A stretch of DNA of 64,000 nucleotides from an uncultured bacterium (GTDB lineage: Bacteria > Bacteroidota > Bacteroidia > Bacteroidales > Bacteroidaceae), in NCBI GenBank assembly GCA_905214625.1, contig CAJMMQ010000011.1, forward strand, positions 1 to 64,000. The letters are read 5' to 3'. The notes beneath the pieces are model-generated. The model saw only the letters and a list, made by a program, of their open reading frames with translations, ran no database searches and was not told the DNA's origin. This document shows positions 9,456-15,982 of this stretch, piece after piece. Every line of letters begins with the position of its first letter. Positions within the stretch are counted from its first letter, which is position 1. A program made the position numbers and the translations under genes.

Positions 9456-9699
9456 TATTTACTTTGTTGCCTTTTTCTGTATTATTATGATCTTCAACAG
9501 GGGCATTTTCAGCAGATTCTTTTTTCGTATCTTCCTCTATGGATGTATTAATGTCGTTAACTCCTTTTTTAAATTCTCTTACGCCTTGTCCTAGGCCCTT
9601 CATCATTTCGGGCAGTTTCTTGCCTCCGAAAAGCAGCAGGGCGATGGCTCCTATGAGCAGGAGTTCGGTGGTGCCTATAAACAAAAATAATGATGTCAT
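9445..9699 (-). CDS. tatA: Twin-arginine translocase subunit TatA/TatE
   Basis: This 84-residue protein has one N-terminal membrane helix (about 5-23), the hallmark hinge LLLFGGKKLPEMMKGLGQG (about 22-40), an amphipathic helix, and a charged, disordered tail. These are the defining features of TatA-type pore-forming subunits. There is no separate TatB, so the pair is a minimal TatA-TatC system as in many Gram-positive bacteria and Bacteroidetes. It overlaps the upstream 91-residue modification-system gene by 4 bases and tatC by 11 bases, placing Tat export inside the CXXX-peptide operon. Confidence 0.95.
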   Translation of the reverse strand: MTSLFLFIGTTELLLIGAIALLLFGGKKLPEMMKGLGQGVREFKKGVNDINTSIEEDTKKESAENAPVEDHNNTEKGNKVNNEK

Positions 9700-9971
9700 T
9701 GTTGTACTAAATAAATTTCACATGTTTCGAAGTTTATCTCCCAGTTGCCGCCTTCAGCGCTTTCCCATTGATATTTGTCGCTCATGCGGTCCCACCATGC
9801 CTGAAATTTGGTGCCGGTCTCGCCGAGATCCTTTACCAGTTTCTCATACAGCTCGTTGTTGTCGGCCGTCAGAATCTTAGCCAGTTCGTTAAGGCCGTTT
9901 CTACGTTCAAACAAAGTTTGAATCTCGTTTTTTTCTTCGACAGTTACCTGTCCTATTACTTTCTTTACCAT
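9696..9971 (-). CDS. CXXX repeat peptide modification system protein
   Basis: I recognise this 91-residue acidic, helical protein as the small family found with CXXX-repeat radical SAM clusters. Its C-terminal half (WWDRMSDKYQWESAEGGNWE, about 60-79) and helical N-terminal half (EEKNEIQTLFERRNGLNEL) are the recognisable parts. It has no signal peptide or catalytic motif; a role as adaptor or precursor-binding partner is inference. It overlaps the SPASM-type maturase by 7 bases and tatA by 4 bases, which ties it firmly to the operon. No accession is given because no search could be run. Confidence 0.8.
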   Translation of the reverse strand: MVKKVIGQVTVEEKNEIQTLFERRNGLNELAKILTADNNELYEKLVKDLGETGTKFQAWWDRMSDKYQWESAEGGNWEINFETCEIYLVQQ

Positions 9972-10909
9972 TCTTTTTTTACGTCAAAGGGGTCTAAATA
10001 ATCTATTTTGTCAATCTCTTTACGGTCGGGCAAGAACGTTCCGTGCTTTCTTATTGCAATAAGAAGTTCGCGCGATGCATTGCGTTCAAGATGAGCCACA
10101 ACACACTGTTCGTGCGACGGCGTGTTCACCTCAAGCGTGGTCTTGCGGTTGAGCCATATGCAGCGGCGGCACTGATAGGCGTCGCATATGCGGCACAGCG
10201 GTGCATGGTCGAGCCTGTATAGCTGGCTGTTCTTTATGTCAAGTCCGTCTTTCAGATTTCCAATAGCATATCCGCCGGGCTGCTGATAGAATGCCGGGCA
10301 TACGTAGAAGTTGCCGTCTGGCGCAAGTGTTATTGTCGTGTCGCCCGCACCGCAGTTGTTCATCTTGTCGAGCATCATGCGGTCTGTAAGTATGTTGAGC
10401 TGCGGTGAATGTCCTTCAGCATACATCTTTTCAACGCCTGCAGCCAGCTGTTTCAGCATGTCCTTGTATTTGTCAAAGTCGTCGTCGGTGAATGTTTCTA
10501 CGTCTGTCAGCGTTATGTTCAGCCTGTCGGCATTCTGAAGCAGCTTTACTATTATGTCGTGTCCGCCGAACAGCCCTGCCTTGTCGGTGCGCAGCACGTA
10601 TGCTGTTCCGCTTCTCACGTCAGTTCTGCCTGCCTCTTCCATGCCGTCAATCACAACCACGTCGGCACTATCCTGGTGGCTTTCCGGTTTTATCTTGCTG
10701 TGGTCTACCGATTCTATTATTTTATCATATTCTTCCGGCAGGTCATAGTTGGGATAAACAAACTGTATGTTCAGATTCTCTTTCATTCCGTATAGTATGC
10801 CGGCTTTTAGAGTGTTTGCAGGCATGAGCCTGCGTTCTTTGTGCCCATTGCTGTAGTGGCAGAACGACACAGACGTGTCGTCGAGCAGGATAACAAGATA
10901 TTGTATCAT
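9965..10909 (-). CDS. CXXX repeat peptide maturase (SPASM-like domain without radical SAM core motif)
   Basis: This 314-residue protein is the second enzyme-like component of the cluster. The C-terminal third carries a SPASM/Twitch-like cysteine set: Cys186 (NNCGAGD), Cys204 (FYVCPAF), Cys239/242/247/250 (CRICDAYQCRRC) and Cys269. It resembles the auxiliary iron-sulfur domain of the neighbouring radical SAM enzyme. The N-terminal region has no CX3CX2C motif, so it cannot bind the S-adenosylmethionine cluster in the usual way. It belongs to the family annotated as CXXX repeat peptide maturase. A role as a partner subunit, recognition protein or electron carrier for the radical SAM enzyme is inference. 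It lies 4 bases downstream of that gene. Confidence 0.82.
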   Translation of the reverse strand: MIQYLVILLDDTSVSFCHYSNGHKERRLMPANTLKAGILYGMKENLNIQFVYPNYDLPEEYDKIIESVDHSKIKPESHQDSADVVVIDGMEEAGRTDVRSGTAYVLRTDKAGLFGGHDIIVKLLQNADRLNITLTDVETFTDDDFDKYKDMLKQLAAGVEKMYAEGHSPQLNILTDRMMLDKMNNCGAGDTTITLAPDGNFYVCPAFYQQPGGYAIGNLKDGLDIKNSQLYRLDHAPLCRICDAYQCRRCIWLNRKTTLEVNTPSHEQCVVAHLERNASRELLIAIRKHGTFLPDRKEIDKIDYLDPFDVKKEW

Positions 10910-10913
10910 GGCT

Positions 10914-12134
10914 TTAGCAAGTTTGTTGGTTCAACTTCGGTCTGTTCTCCTCATACTCCTCGCGTGCGTTTTCAAGTTCCAACTTGCGGAACAGCTTGTT
11001 CCAATAATAATTGTTGGCCCTTACGCGCGCTTTGTGCATCAGGCATATAGCCGTTGAGCGCTGGTATATAGTAGGTGTGTCGGCGGCGTCGTAGTTTTCG
11101 CCCTGACACCATGCGCATCCTTCGGCTACCTCGCAGTCGATACACTTTTGCGGGCTTTGCGTGCAGCGGTCGAGCGTAAGAAACGGGCGCAGCCTGTTCT
11201 TGTCTATTCCGTCATGAATGTTGCCTATTATCCATGCTTTCTTGTCGCGAAGAGAGTATTGTGCGAATCGCGTACACGGATAGAAGTTGCCTTCGGCATC
11301 TACGGCAAGCATGCGTCCAGCGCCGCACCAGTTCTGGTTCTGTGTAACGCAGTCGAGCGGTTTGCCCAAATGTTCAGAGAAGAACGAGCATGCGTAATCG
11401 CGGTAGTATCCCCCGTCTATTATTGCGTCGGCGAGCTGCATCAGTTGGTCTTCAAATAGCAGGTCGTCGTTTTTCTTCCATACGTCTTCAAACACGCAGT
11501 TTATGTTCACCTCGTGAATGCCTAGTCCGTAAAGATGCAGCACGCTCTCCTTGATGTAAGGGATGTCGGCACTGCTTATAGTAACCTTTGTTCCGGCATT
11601 AGGAAATTGCTTCAGCCACAGCGGAATGTTGCGCACTACGTCGGCATAAGAGCCTCGTCCGTCGCCTTTATATACGCGGTTGAGGTCGTGCTTGCGCTCC
11701 GTGCCGTCAATGGTTATTCCTATAGACAGATGGTTGTGGTTCTTTTCAATGAAACGCTGCACCTTGTCCGTGTGATAGTTTATTCCGTTTGTTGAGAATG
11801 AAAAGCGGTAAGAGTTAAACCAGTGGTGGTTTCTGCGGAACATCTCTGTTTTAAGATAGTCGCATATTTTGTCTATCAAGTCAATTTCTAGGAAAGGTTC
11901 TCCGCCGATGAAGTCCCACACAACGCTTTCTTCCTTCATATCATTCTCATGGTCGAGGATATAGTCAATTGCTTGTTTTGCCACCTCCCAGGGCATACGC
12001 TCTTTCGAGTTTTTCCCTACGAGGTAGCAGTATTTGCAGGCAAGCTGACAGTCTTTGGTGACAATGAAGGTAATATTTTTTGCAATTCCTTCTTGCCATG
12101 ATTTATTTTTATTTTTTATAGAAAAAGATAGCAT
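10914..12134 (-). CDS. Radical SAM/SPASM peptide maturase, CXXX-repeat target family
   Basis: This 406-residue enzyme has the radical SAM motif CX3CX2C at Cys29, Cys33 and Cys36 (TKDCQLACKYCYLVG), the GGEP motif near residues 77-80, and a C-terminal SPASM domain with Cys270, 287, 324, 331, 334, 340, 343 and 364. Enzymes of this layout make carbon-sulfur or carbon-carbon links in ribosomal peptides. Its neighbour, a 14-cysteine CXXX precursor, is the obvious substrate. Thioether links between Cys and nearby residues are plausible by analogy to ranthipeptide and sactipeptide enzymes but are not shown. It starts 53 bases after the precursor stop, so the two are probably co-transcribed. Confidence 0.92.
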   Translation of the reverse strand: MLSFSIKNKNKSWQEGIAKNITFIVTKDCQLACKYCYLVGKNSKERMPWEVAKQAIDYILDHENDMKEESVVWDFIGGEPFLEIDLIDKICDYLKTEMFRRNHHWFNSYRFSFSTNGINYHTDKVQRFIEKNHNHLSIGITIDGTERKHDLNRVYKGDGRGSYADVVRNIPLWLKQFPNAGTKVTISSADIPYIKESVLHLYGLGIHEVNINCVFEDVWKKNDDLLFEDQLMQLADAIIDGGYYRDYACSFFSEHLGKPLDCVTQNQNWCGAGRMLAVDAEGNFYPCTRFAQYSLRDKKAWIIGNIHDGIDKNRLRPFLTLDRCTQSPQKCIDCEVAEGCAWCQGENYDAADTPTIYQRSTAICLMHKARVRANNYYWNKLFRKLELENAREEYEENRPKLNQQTC

Positions 12135-12187
12135 TAAGTATTTATTTCATAAAATATAAGTTAGTAATCAGATTTTAATCCGATTCT

Positions 12188-12508
12188 TTATCCACCCATT
12201 CTTGTTGAGTAAGAGCAATAGTATGAACAGCTGCCACTACATGATCCAGAGCATGTTCCAGAGCATGTTCCTGTGCAAGTTCCACTACATCCAGAACATC
12301 TATAAGCGCATGATCCATAACAATTTCCTGAACATAATCCTTCACATGCCCAATTACATCCGGAAGGATTTTTTTCACATTTAGCTACAGATGGAATACT
12401 TGATAATATTACTGTACCCAAAATAGGTAATATACCTTTTGCTGCTTTTTTAAAAAAGTCTCTTCTGGATTTGAGTTCTTCATTTTTTTTCATTTTGTCA
12501 TTTTCCAT
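12188..12508 (-). CDS. CXXX-repeat RiPP precursor with twin-arginine signal
   Basis: This 106-residue precursor has an N-terminal Tat signal: SRRDFFKKA at residues 14-22, a hydrophobic stretch (ILPILGTVILSSIPSVA, 26-42), then a cysteine-rich core. The 14 cysteines lie at 44, 51, 55, 59, 63, 67, 71, 74, 78, 82, 86, 90, 94 and 98. They form two CXXX ladders (51-71 and 74-98) separated by a single three-residue step, with mostly Ser, Gly and Thr between. It ends STRMGG. The first gene of the operon, it is followed by the radical SAM maturase. An internal ATG at 12493 (MKKNEEL) would also keep the Tat signal; the ATG at 12508 is used here. The biological activity is unknown. Confidence 0.88.
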   Translation of the reverse strand: MENDKMKKNEELKSRRDFFKKAAKGILPILGTVILSSIPSVAKCEKNPSGCNWACEGLCSGNCYGSCAYRCSGCSGTCTGTCSGTCSGSCSGSCSYYCSYSTRMGG

Positions 12509-12515
12509 AAAATAA

Positions 12516-12546
12516 AAAAATTAAAATGCCTTTTTGAACTCCCAAA
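12516..12546 (-). promoter_or_regulatory. Possible promoter of the CXXX operon
   Basis: On the minus strand, TTTG (12546-12543) is followed after 19 bases by TAATTTTT (12523-12516), one base off the Bacteroidetes consensus TAnnTTTG. Transcription would begin very near the upstream ATG at 12508, which would favour the internal start at 12493. Readthrough from the upstream RNA gene is an alternative. Confidence 0.4.
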
Positions 12547-12578
12547 ACTGGCTAATAATGTTGGTTAATTGAGATACT

Positions 12579-12863
12579 AAAAAAGACGTGGGAGTTTCTA
12601 CTTCTCGCTTATCCCGACTTTCAGGCTCTCGCATTGCCCATCATCAAGGATAAGCAACGCAGTCAGCCCACGTCGTGACATATTAAGAAAAGTAGGGGTG
12701 TAATACACCCTTACAAATATAATACATCCCACGTGGACGTTCCCGTTGCCGTATCTTCTTGATGATAGTTCAAATTTGCGAGATTTGAAAGTCAGAAGAT
12801 AACGTCCGTAAACGTCCTTTATCAGTAAATAACCCAATGCCCTCCACTCGGGCTAACTGGGTC
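12579..12863 (-). ncRNA. Candidate structured noncoding RNA, about 280 nt
   Basis: This minus-strand transcript unit begins just after a consensus promoter and ends in a hairpin followed by six T's. Reading 5' to 3', I find ACCCA..AGCCC pairing with GGGC..TGGGT (about 12861-12831), GGACGTTATCTTCT pairing with AGAAGAT and AACGTCC around an inner TTCAAAT/ATTTGAA stem (about 12806-12735), a GGGTGT/ACACCC hairpin (about 12710-12696), and a terminal stem. The terminal stem pairs GACGTGGG (12673-12666) with CCCACGTC (12592-12585) and encloses GCTTATCC/GGATAAGC (12655-12648 and 12614-12607). A 79-codon TTG-started frame spans it (12837-12598) but has no ribosome binding site and no protein-like features. 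It may belong to a catalogued Bacteroidales RNA motif; this was not checked. Confidence 0.6.
12585..12673 (-). terminator. Terminal stem and T-run of the structured RNA
   Basis: The 8-bp outer stem GACGTGGG/CCCACGTC is followed on the minus strand by six T's (12584-12579). An inner 8-bp stem stacks within the loop. Together these form a large intrinsic-terminator-like end, 71 bases before the first ATG of the CXXX precursor. Confidence 0.6.
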
Positions 12864-12867
12864 GGCA

Positions 12868-12899
12868 CAAAGATATAGCTTTTTTATGGTTTGTCCAAA
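12868..12899 (-). promoter_or_regulatory. Consensus Bacteroidetes promoter of the structured RNA
   Basis: On the minus strand, TTTG (12899-12896), 20 bases, then TATCTTTG (12875-12868). This is a perfect match to the Bacteroidetes housekeeping consensus TTTG-N19-21-TAnnTTTG. The predicted start is about 12862, at the base of the first hairpin of the RNA. Confidence 0.75.
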
Positions 12900-13444
12900 T
12901 AAATTAAGATAATAATTTACGTTAATGTTTTTATCTTTTTATTTAAGTCATTCTATGAATGTAGAATGAAAAAATACTTATATAGTATAAGTTATTTTTT
13001 GCTGGTGATAAAATCATTATGTTGATATAAATGATGATAAACATATCAAAACGTCAGTTGGTTGTTGTCGTGTGAAAGTTGGAATATAGAGAATTTTTAG
13101 TGCTTATTATTGGATCAGTTATGCAATTTATGGCGTTTTGCGTGCTAAAATGACGGGTTTTTATGTGCAAAAAGCATGATGTTGTGCGTTATTATGCTGT
13201 TTTTGGCGAGGTAGATGGGCGAGTTTCTTATCAAAAGTGGCAGGGTTTTTAACCGTTACTCTATGAGTTACGACCCAAAAGTGGCCGAGTAATGTTTTTT
13301 AACAATATGAGATTTTTGCACAAATTTATTGATATATGCATATCGTGTTGTTATAAAGATAATTACAGATGCACACTAAAAATGGCTGTTTTTCGTGCCT
13401 GATTGCGATTTTTCGGGAAGAATGTGGATATATGCGCTTACGAA
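12900..13444. other. Gene-free AT-rich stretch
   Basis: No supported gene was found. The segment is AT-rich, with the word AAAAGTGGC occurring twice (near 13234 and 13272) around TTACTCTATGAGTTACG. It separates the RNA/CXXX region from the queG group and may be decayed spacer. Confidence 0.5.
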
Positions 13445-13490
13445 AAATCACAATGTAAGCAAATGGTTGTGTTTGCTTGCATTGTGATTT
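13445..13490 (-). terminator. Long hairpin downstream of the 169-residue gene
   Basis: AAATCACAATG (13445-13455) pairs perfectly with CATTGTGATTT (13480-13490), with further pairing of AGCAAA and TTTGCT inside. On the minus strand it is followed by TTTTT. It lies 55 bases past the stop of the gene ending at 13546 and probably terminates the deacetylase/queG/169-residue gene unit. Confidence 0.6.
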
Positions 13491-13545
13491 GTGTGGATAA
13501 AGATGTTGTCTGGGAACTCTTACCCTTATTAATCAGCTTTCGTGG

Positions 13546-14055
13546 TTAATGGATTTTGCCGATGTTCTTGCCGTGCGAGTAAGCGTGTGCGGCAATTTCG
13601 CCGATAATCTTTTCTGCCATTTCGGCGTCTATCGTGCCGCCTTCGGGCAGGCGTGTGTAGTTGGCGTAGTGCTCATCCTGCTGCTCCAGGCGGCCGCACA
13701 ACAGCAGTTCGAAGTTGCGCTTATATTCGTTCACCATGGCCTGATAGAAGTCGTCGGTGCGGCAGGCAAAGCGGACAAGTTCCATGTCGCTGGTTCCGGG
13801 CTTCATAAACTCGCGCAGCTGCTGCTCCATCTCCTCTGTTGCGAAGTTGAGGCGCATCAGGGCAAAGAATGCCTCGCGATTGAAATAGCGTGAAATGTGT
13901 TCATAGTGGTTGAGCATGGTTTTCTTTACGTTTATCGGCTCAAAGCCGTTCTGGATGTCGGTTCCGTGCTGCGACTCTATTATTCCGGTGACGAAGTATT
14001 TGAAGAAGCTTCTCACTACGGCCGCCAGCACGATGTCTTTGCTGATCTGTTTCAT
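13546..14055 (-). CDS. Conserved hypothetical protein, coupled to queG
   Basis: I do not recognise a family for this 169-residue protein. It is soluble, mostly helical by composition, with no signal peptide, membrane segment or metal motif. The first 60 residues (MKQISKDIVLAAVVRSFFKY) could form helices like those of TetR-type DNA-binding domains, but no clear helix-turn-helix is seen. Its ATG overlaps the queG stop in an ATGA arrangement (14055-14052), so it is translationally coupled to queG. The stop is followed by a long hairpin at 13445-13490. Function unknown; the coupling makes it real rather than a chance frame. Confidence 0.75.
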   Translation of the reverse strand: MKQISKDIVLAAVVRSFFKYFVTGIIESQHGTDIQNGFEPINVKKTMLNHYEHISRYFNREAFFALMRLNFATEEMEQQLREFMKPGTSDMELVRFACRTDDFYQAMVNEYKRNFELLLCGRLEQQDEHYANYTRLPEGGTIDAEMAEKIIGEIAAHAYSHGKNIGKIH

Positions 14056-15182
14056 ATCTTGTCATTGTTATTGTTGTCGTTGTCTTGCAGCGCAGCCCTG
14101 ATATTGCGCATCAGTCCGTCGTATTTGACACGCTTTACGGCGCTGCCCTTGAAGAGCCGGCGATAGTCTTCCACAGTCAGTGATGTCCATTTCTCGCGCG
14201 TCATGTTGAGCAGTTCTTCGCGAGGACGGAGCAGCTCTTCTGTTGTGCCCTGCGCAAACCTGTTCCATGGGCAGGCGTCCTGGCAGCGGTCGCAGCCGTA
14301 GATGCAGTTGTCCATCTTGCAGGCATATTCCTGCGGAATGTCGCCCCGGTTCTCTATGGTTAGGTAAGAGAGGCAGCGGTCTGAACAGAACTCTGTGCGC
14401 CAGCCGTCGTCTGTCAGATGCAGGGCGCCGGTGGGGCAGGCGTCTGTGCAGGCGTGACAGTTGCCGCAACGTGGGGGCAGGGGCCTGTCGTATTCAAGTT
14501 CTGCATCGACAAACAGCTCTCCGAGGAAGAACATGCTGCCGGCATGGGGGATTATAAGCTGATGGTTGCGCCCAATCCAACCCAGTCCGGCTTTTATCGC
14601 CCAATAGCGTTCGAGCACCGGAGCCGTGTCGCAAAAGGCGCGGAAGGTGGGGATTTGAGAATTGAGAATTGAGAATTGAAAATTTTGATTGCTCTTTTGG
14701 TTGTGGACGGTTAGGTTATTTGGGCTGCTGCTGAGTGAGGATTGTGAGGCGGCATTTGCGCTACATGGTTTGTCTGCTTTGGGGAGTGTTGCCGCCAGTG
14801 TGGCGTTGTTGTCTGTGCGTTCAGTTAGTCCGAGCGTTGAGGCCAGCTTGCGCAGCTTGTCTTTCATTATGTAATGATAGTCTTGGCCCAGGGCATAGGC
14901 GGCTAATTGTGGCTCGTCGGCGGGTATGCGGCTTGACGGAGCGTAGCTGAGCGCAACGCAGACAATGCTCTTTACGCCGGGCATGAGCAGCTGTGGGTTG
15001 AGCCTCTTGTCGGCGTTGGCTGCCATATAGTCCATGCCGGCATGGCCCTTACGGCCGAGCCATGCAGCGAATCTTGCTGCCTCTTCGGCTTCAACAGGCT
15101 CAGCCTTGGCTATGCCACATGCAAAAAAGCCGAGGTTGCGTGCCTCGGCTTTTATCGTTTCACTCGAAAGTTTTAAACTCAT
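14052..15182 (-). CDS. queG: Epoxyqueuosine reductase QueG with internal insertion
   Basis: QueG performs the last step of queuosine synthesis, reducing epoxyqueuosine in tRNA with a cobalamin cofactor and two [4Fe-4S] clusters. The 376-residue protein shows both ferredoxin-type cluster motifs (CGNCHACTDACPTGAL and CIYGCDRCQDACPWNRF, about 240-310) and the conserved N-terminal ARNLGFFACGIAKAEP and AGLGWIGRN segments. Between DYHYIMKDKLRKLASTLG and FRAFCDTAPVLERYWA is a low-complexity insertion of roughly 45-50 residues, rich in Asn, Ser and Gln. The family usually has only a short linker there. Part of this insertion is a translated AATTCTCAATT-type repeat. It overlaps the upstream deacetylase by 23 bases and the downstream gene by 4. 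Confidence 0.95.
   Translation of the reverse strand: MSLKLSSETIKAEARNLGFFACGIAKAEPVEAEEAARFAAWLGRKGHAGMDYMAANADKRLNPQLLMPGVKSIVCVALSYAPSSRIPADEPQLAAYALGQDYHYIMKDKLRKLASTLGLTERTDNNATLAATLPKADKPCSANAASQSSLSSSPNNLTVHNQKSNQNFQFSILNSQIPTFRAFCDTAPVLERYWAIKAGLGWIGRNHQLIIPHAGSMFFLGELFVDAELEYDRPLPPRCGNCHACTDACPTGALHLTDDGWRTEFCSDRCLSYLTIENRGDIPQEYACKMDNCIYGCDRCQDACPWNRFAQGTTEELLRPREELLNMTREKWTSLTVEDYRRLFKGSAVKRVKYDGLMRNIRAALQDNDNNNNDKI
14651..14686. repeat. AATTGAGAATTGAGAATTG-type repeat inside queG
   Basis: About three copies of a seven-base unit (TTGAGAA) form a near-perfect tandem run inside the queG coding region, read in frame. Related CAATTCTCAA phrases occur in noncoding DNA at 15955-15982 and as CACAATTCATAATT near 7523. 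The repeat is typical of Bacteroidales spacer DNA and is out of place in a conserved gene. Confidence 0.7.
15123..15150 (-). terminator. Terminator-like hairpin within the start of queG
   Basis: On the minus strand AGCCGAGG and CCTCGGCT (arms 15150-15143 and 15135-15128) pair perfectly around a 7-base loop and are followed by TTTTTT. It falls at about codons 11-20 of queG and 10 bases past the deacetylase stop (15160). It has the exact form of an intrinsic terminator, yet it encodes conserved queG residues, so attenuation of queG is possible but coincidence is not excluded. Confidence 0.5.
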
Positions 15183-15771
15183 ATCCCTGTTCTTTTAGCC
15201 ATTTCAGCGCCTCCGGCAGAGCGTATCTCAGTTTGTCGATGCTCTTCAGCGAGTCGTGAAACGTGATGATAGAGCCGTTGCGCGTGTATCGCTTAACGTT
15301 TTTCAGCACGTCTTCGGCAGTAAGCCATTTGCTGTAGTCGCGTGTAACGAGGTCCCACATTACGATGCGGTATTTGCGCCCCAGCCAGAAATACTGTTCC
15401 CACAGCATCCACCCGTGCGGCGGTCTGAACAGATGCGCGTTGATAAGGCTGTTTGCCTTTTCGGTGTTTGCGCTGTAGGCTTTGGTAGAGTGCTTAAAGC
15501 CGCCCCAGTGGTTGTATGTGTGGTTGCCCACCTGATGGCCGGCTTCGACGATTTGTCTAAACAGCTCGGGATGCTTGCTTACGTTTTCTCCAACCATGAA
15601 AAATGTGGCGTGAGCCCCATATTCGGCCAAGGTCTTCAGGATAAACGGCGTTGATTCGGGTATAGGCCCGTCGTCGAAGGTGAGATATACCGCCTTCTCG
15701 TTCTTGTCCATTCTCCATGTTGCCCTCGGGTAGAGCCAACGTAGCCATTTGGCCGGCTGTTCTATAATCAT
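15160..15771 (-). CDS. Polysaccharide deacetylase family protein (NodB-like)
   Basis: This 203-residue enzyme has the NodB homology motifs: TFDDGP (about 31-36), the metal-binding HTYNH (about 83-87), the catalytic-barrel FRPPHGW (about 116-122) and IITFHDS (about 168-174). Such enzymes remove N- or O-acetyl groups from chitooligosaccharides, peptidoglycan or xylan. There is no clear signal peptide (MIIEQPAKWLRWLYPRATWR), so it may be cytoplasmic or membrane-associated. The stop overlaps the start of queG by 23 bases. The substrate cannot be read from the sequence. Confidence 0.92.
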   Translation of the reverse strand: MIIEQPAKWLRWLYPRATWRMDKNEKAVYLTFDDGPIPESTPFILKTLAEYGAHATFFMVGENVSKHPELFRQIVEAGHQVGNHTYNHWGGFKHSTKAYSANTEKANSLINAHLFRPPHGWMLWEQYFWLGRKYRIVMWDLVTRDYSKWLTAEDVLKNVKRYTRNGSIITFHDSLKSIDKLRYALPEALKWLKEQGYEFKTFE

Positions 15772-15982
15772 CTTTTTTCTTTTTCTTTCTGATGTTAAGT
15801 TTATTCAAATTTATAATTGAGAGTCGCGAATGGAGAAATTAAGCTCGACGTAAGCCAATTATGATTTGCCTTTAGAGGCATTCTCTCGTATATTCCTTCA
15901 AGCCAACTCTTTGACAGTCGGCTTAAAGGTCGTGAGAGCAATCATAATTATCCATTCTCAACTCTCAATTATCAATTATAAA

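Noticed and set aside
12175..12378. 67-codon frame in another phase over the CXXX precursor
   Set aside because: It is a shadow frame across the repeat-rich precursor gene; the Cys-ladder frame has a Tat signal and fits its neighbours.
12598..12837. 79-codon frame starting at TTG across the candidate RNA
   Set aside because: It starts at TTG with no ribosome binding site and has no motif. The same bases form several stems of the structured RNA. Kept as RNA, with the frame as an alternative to test.
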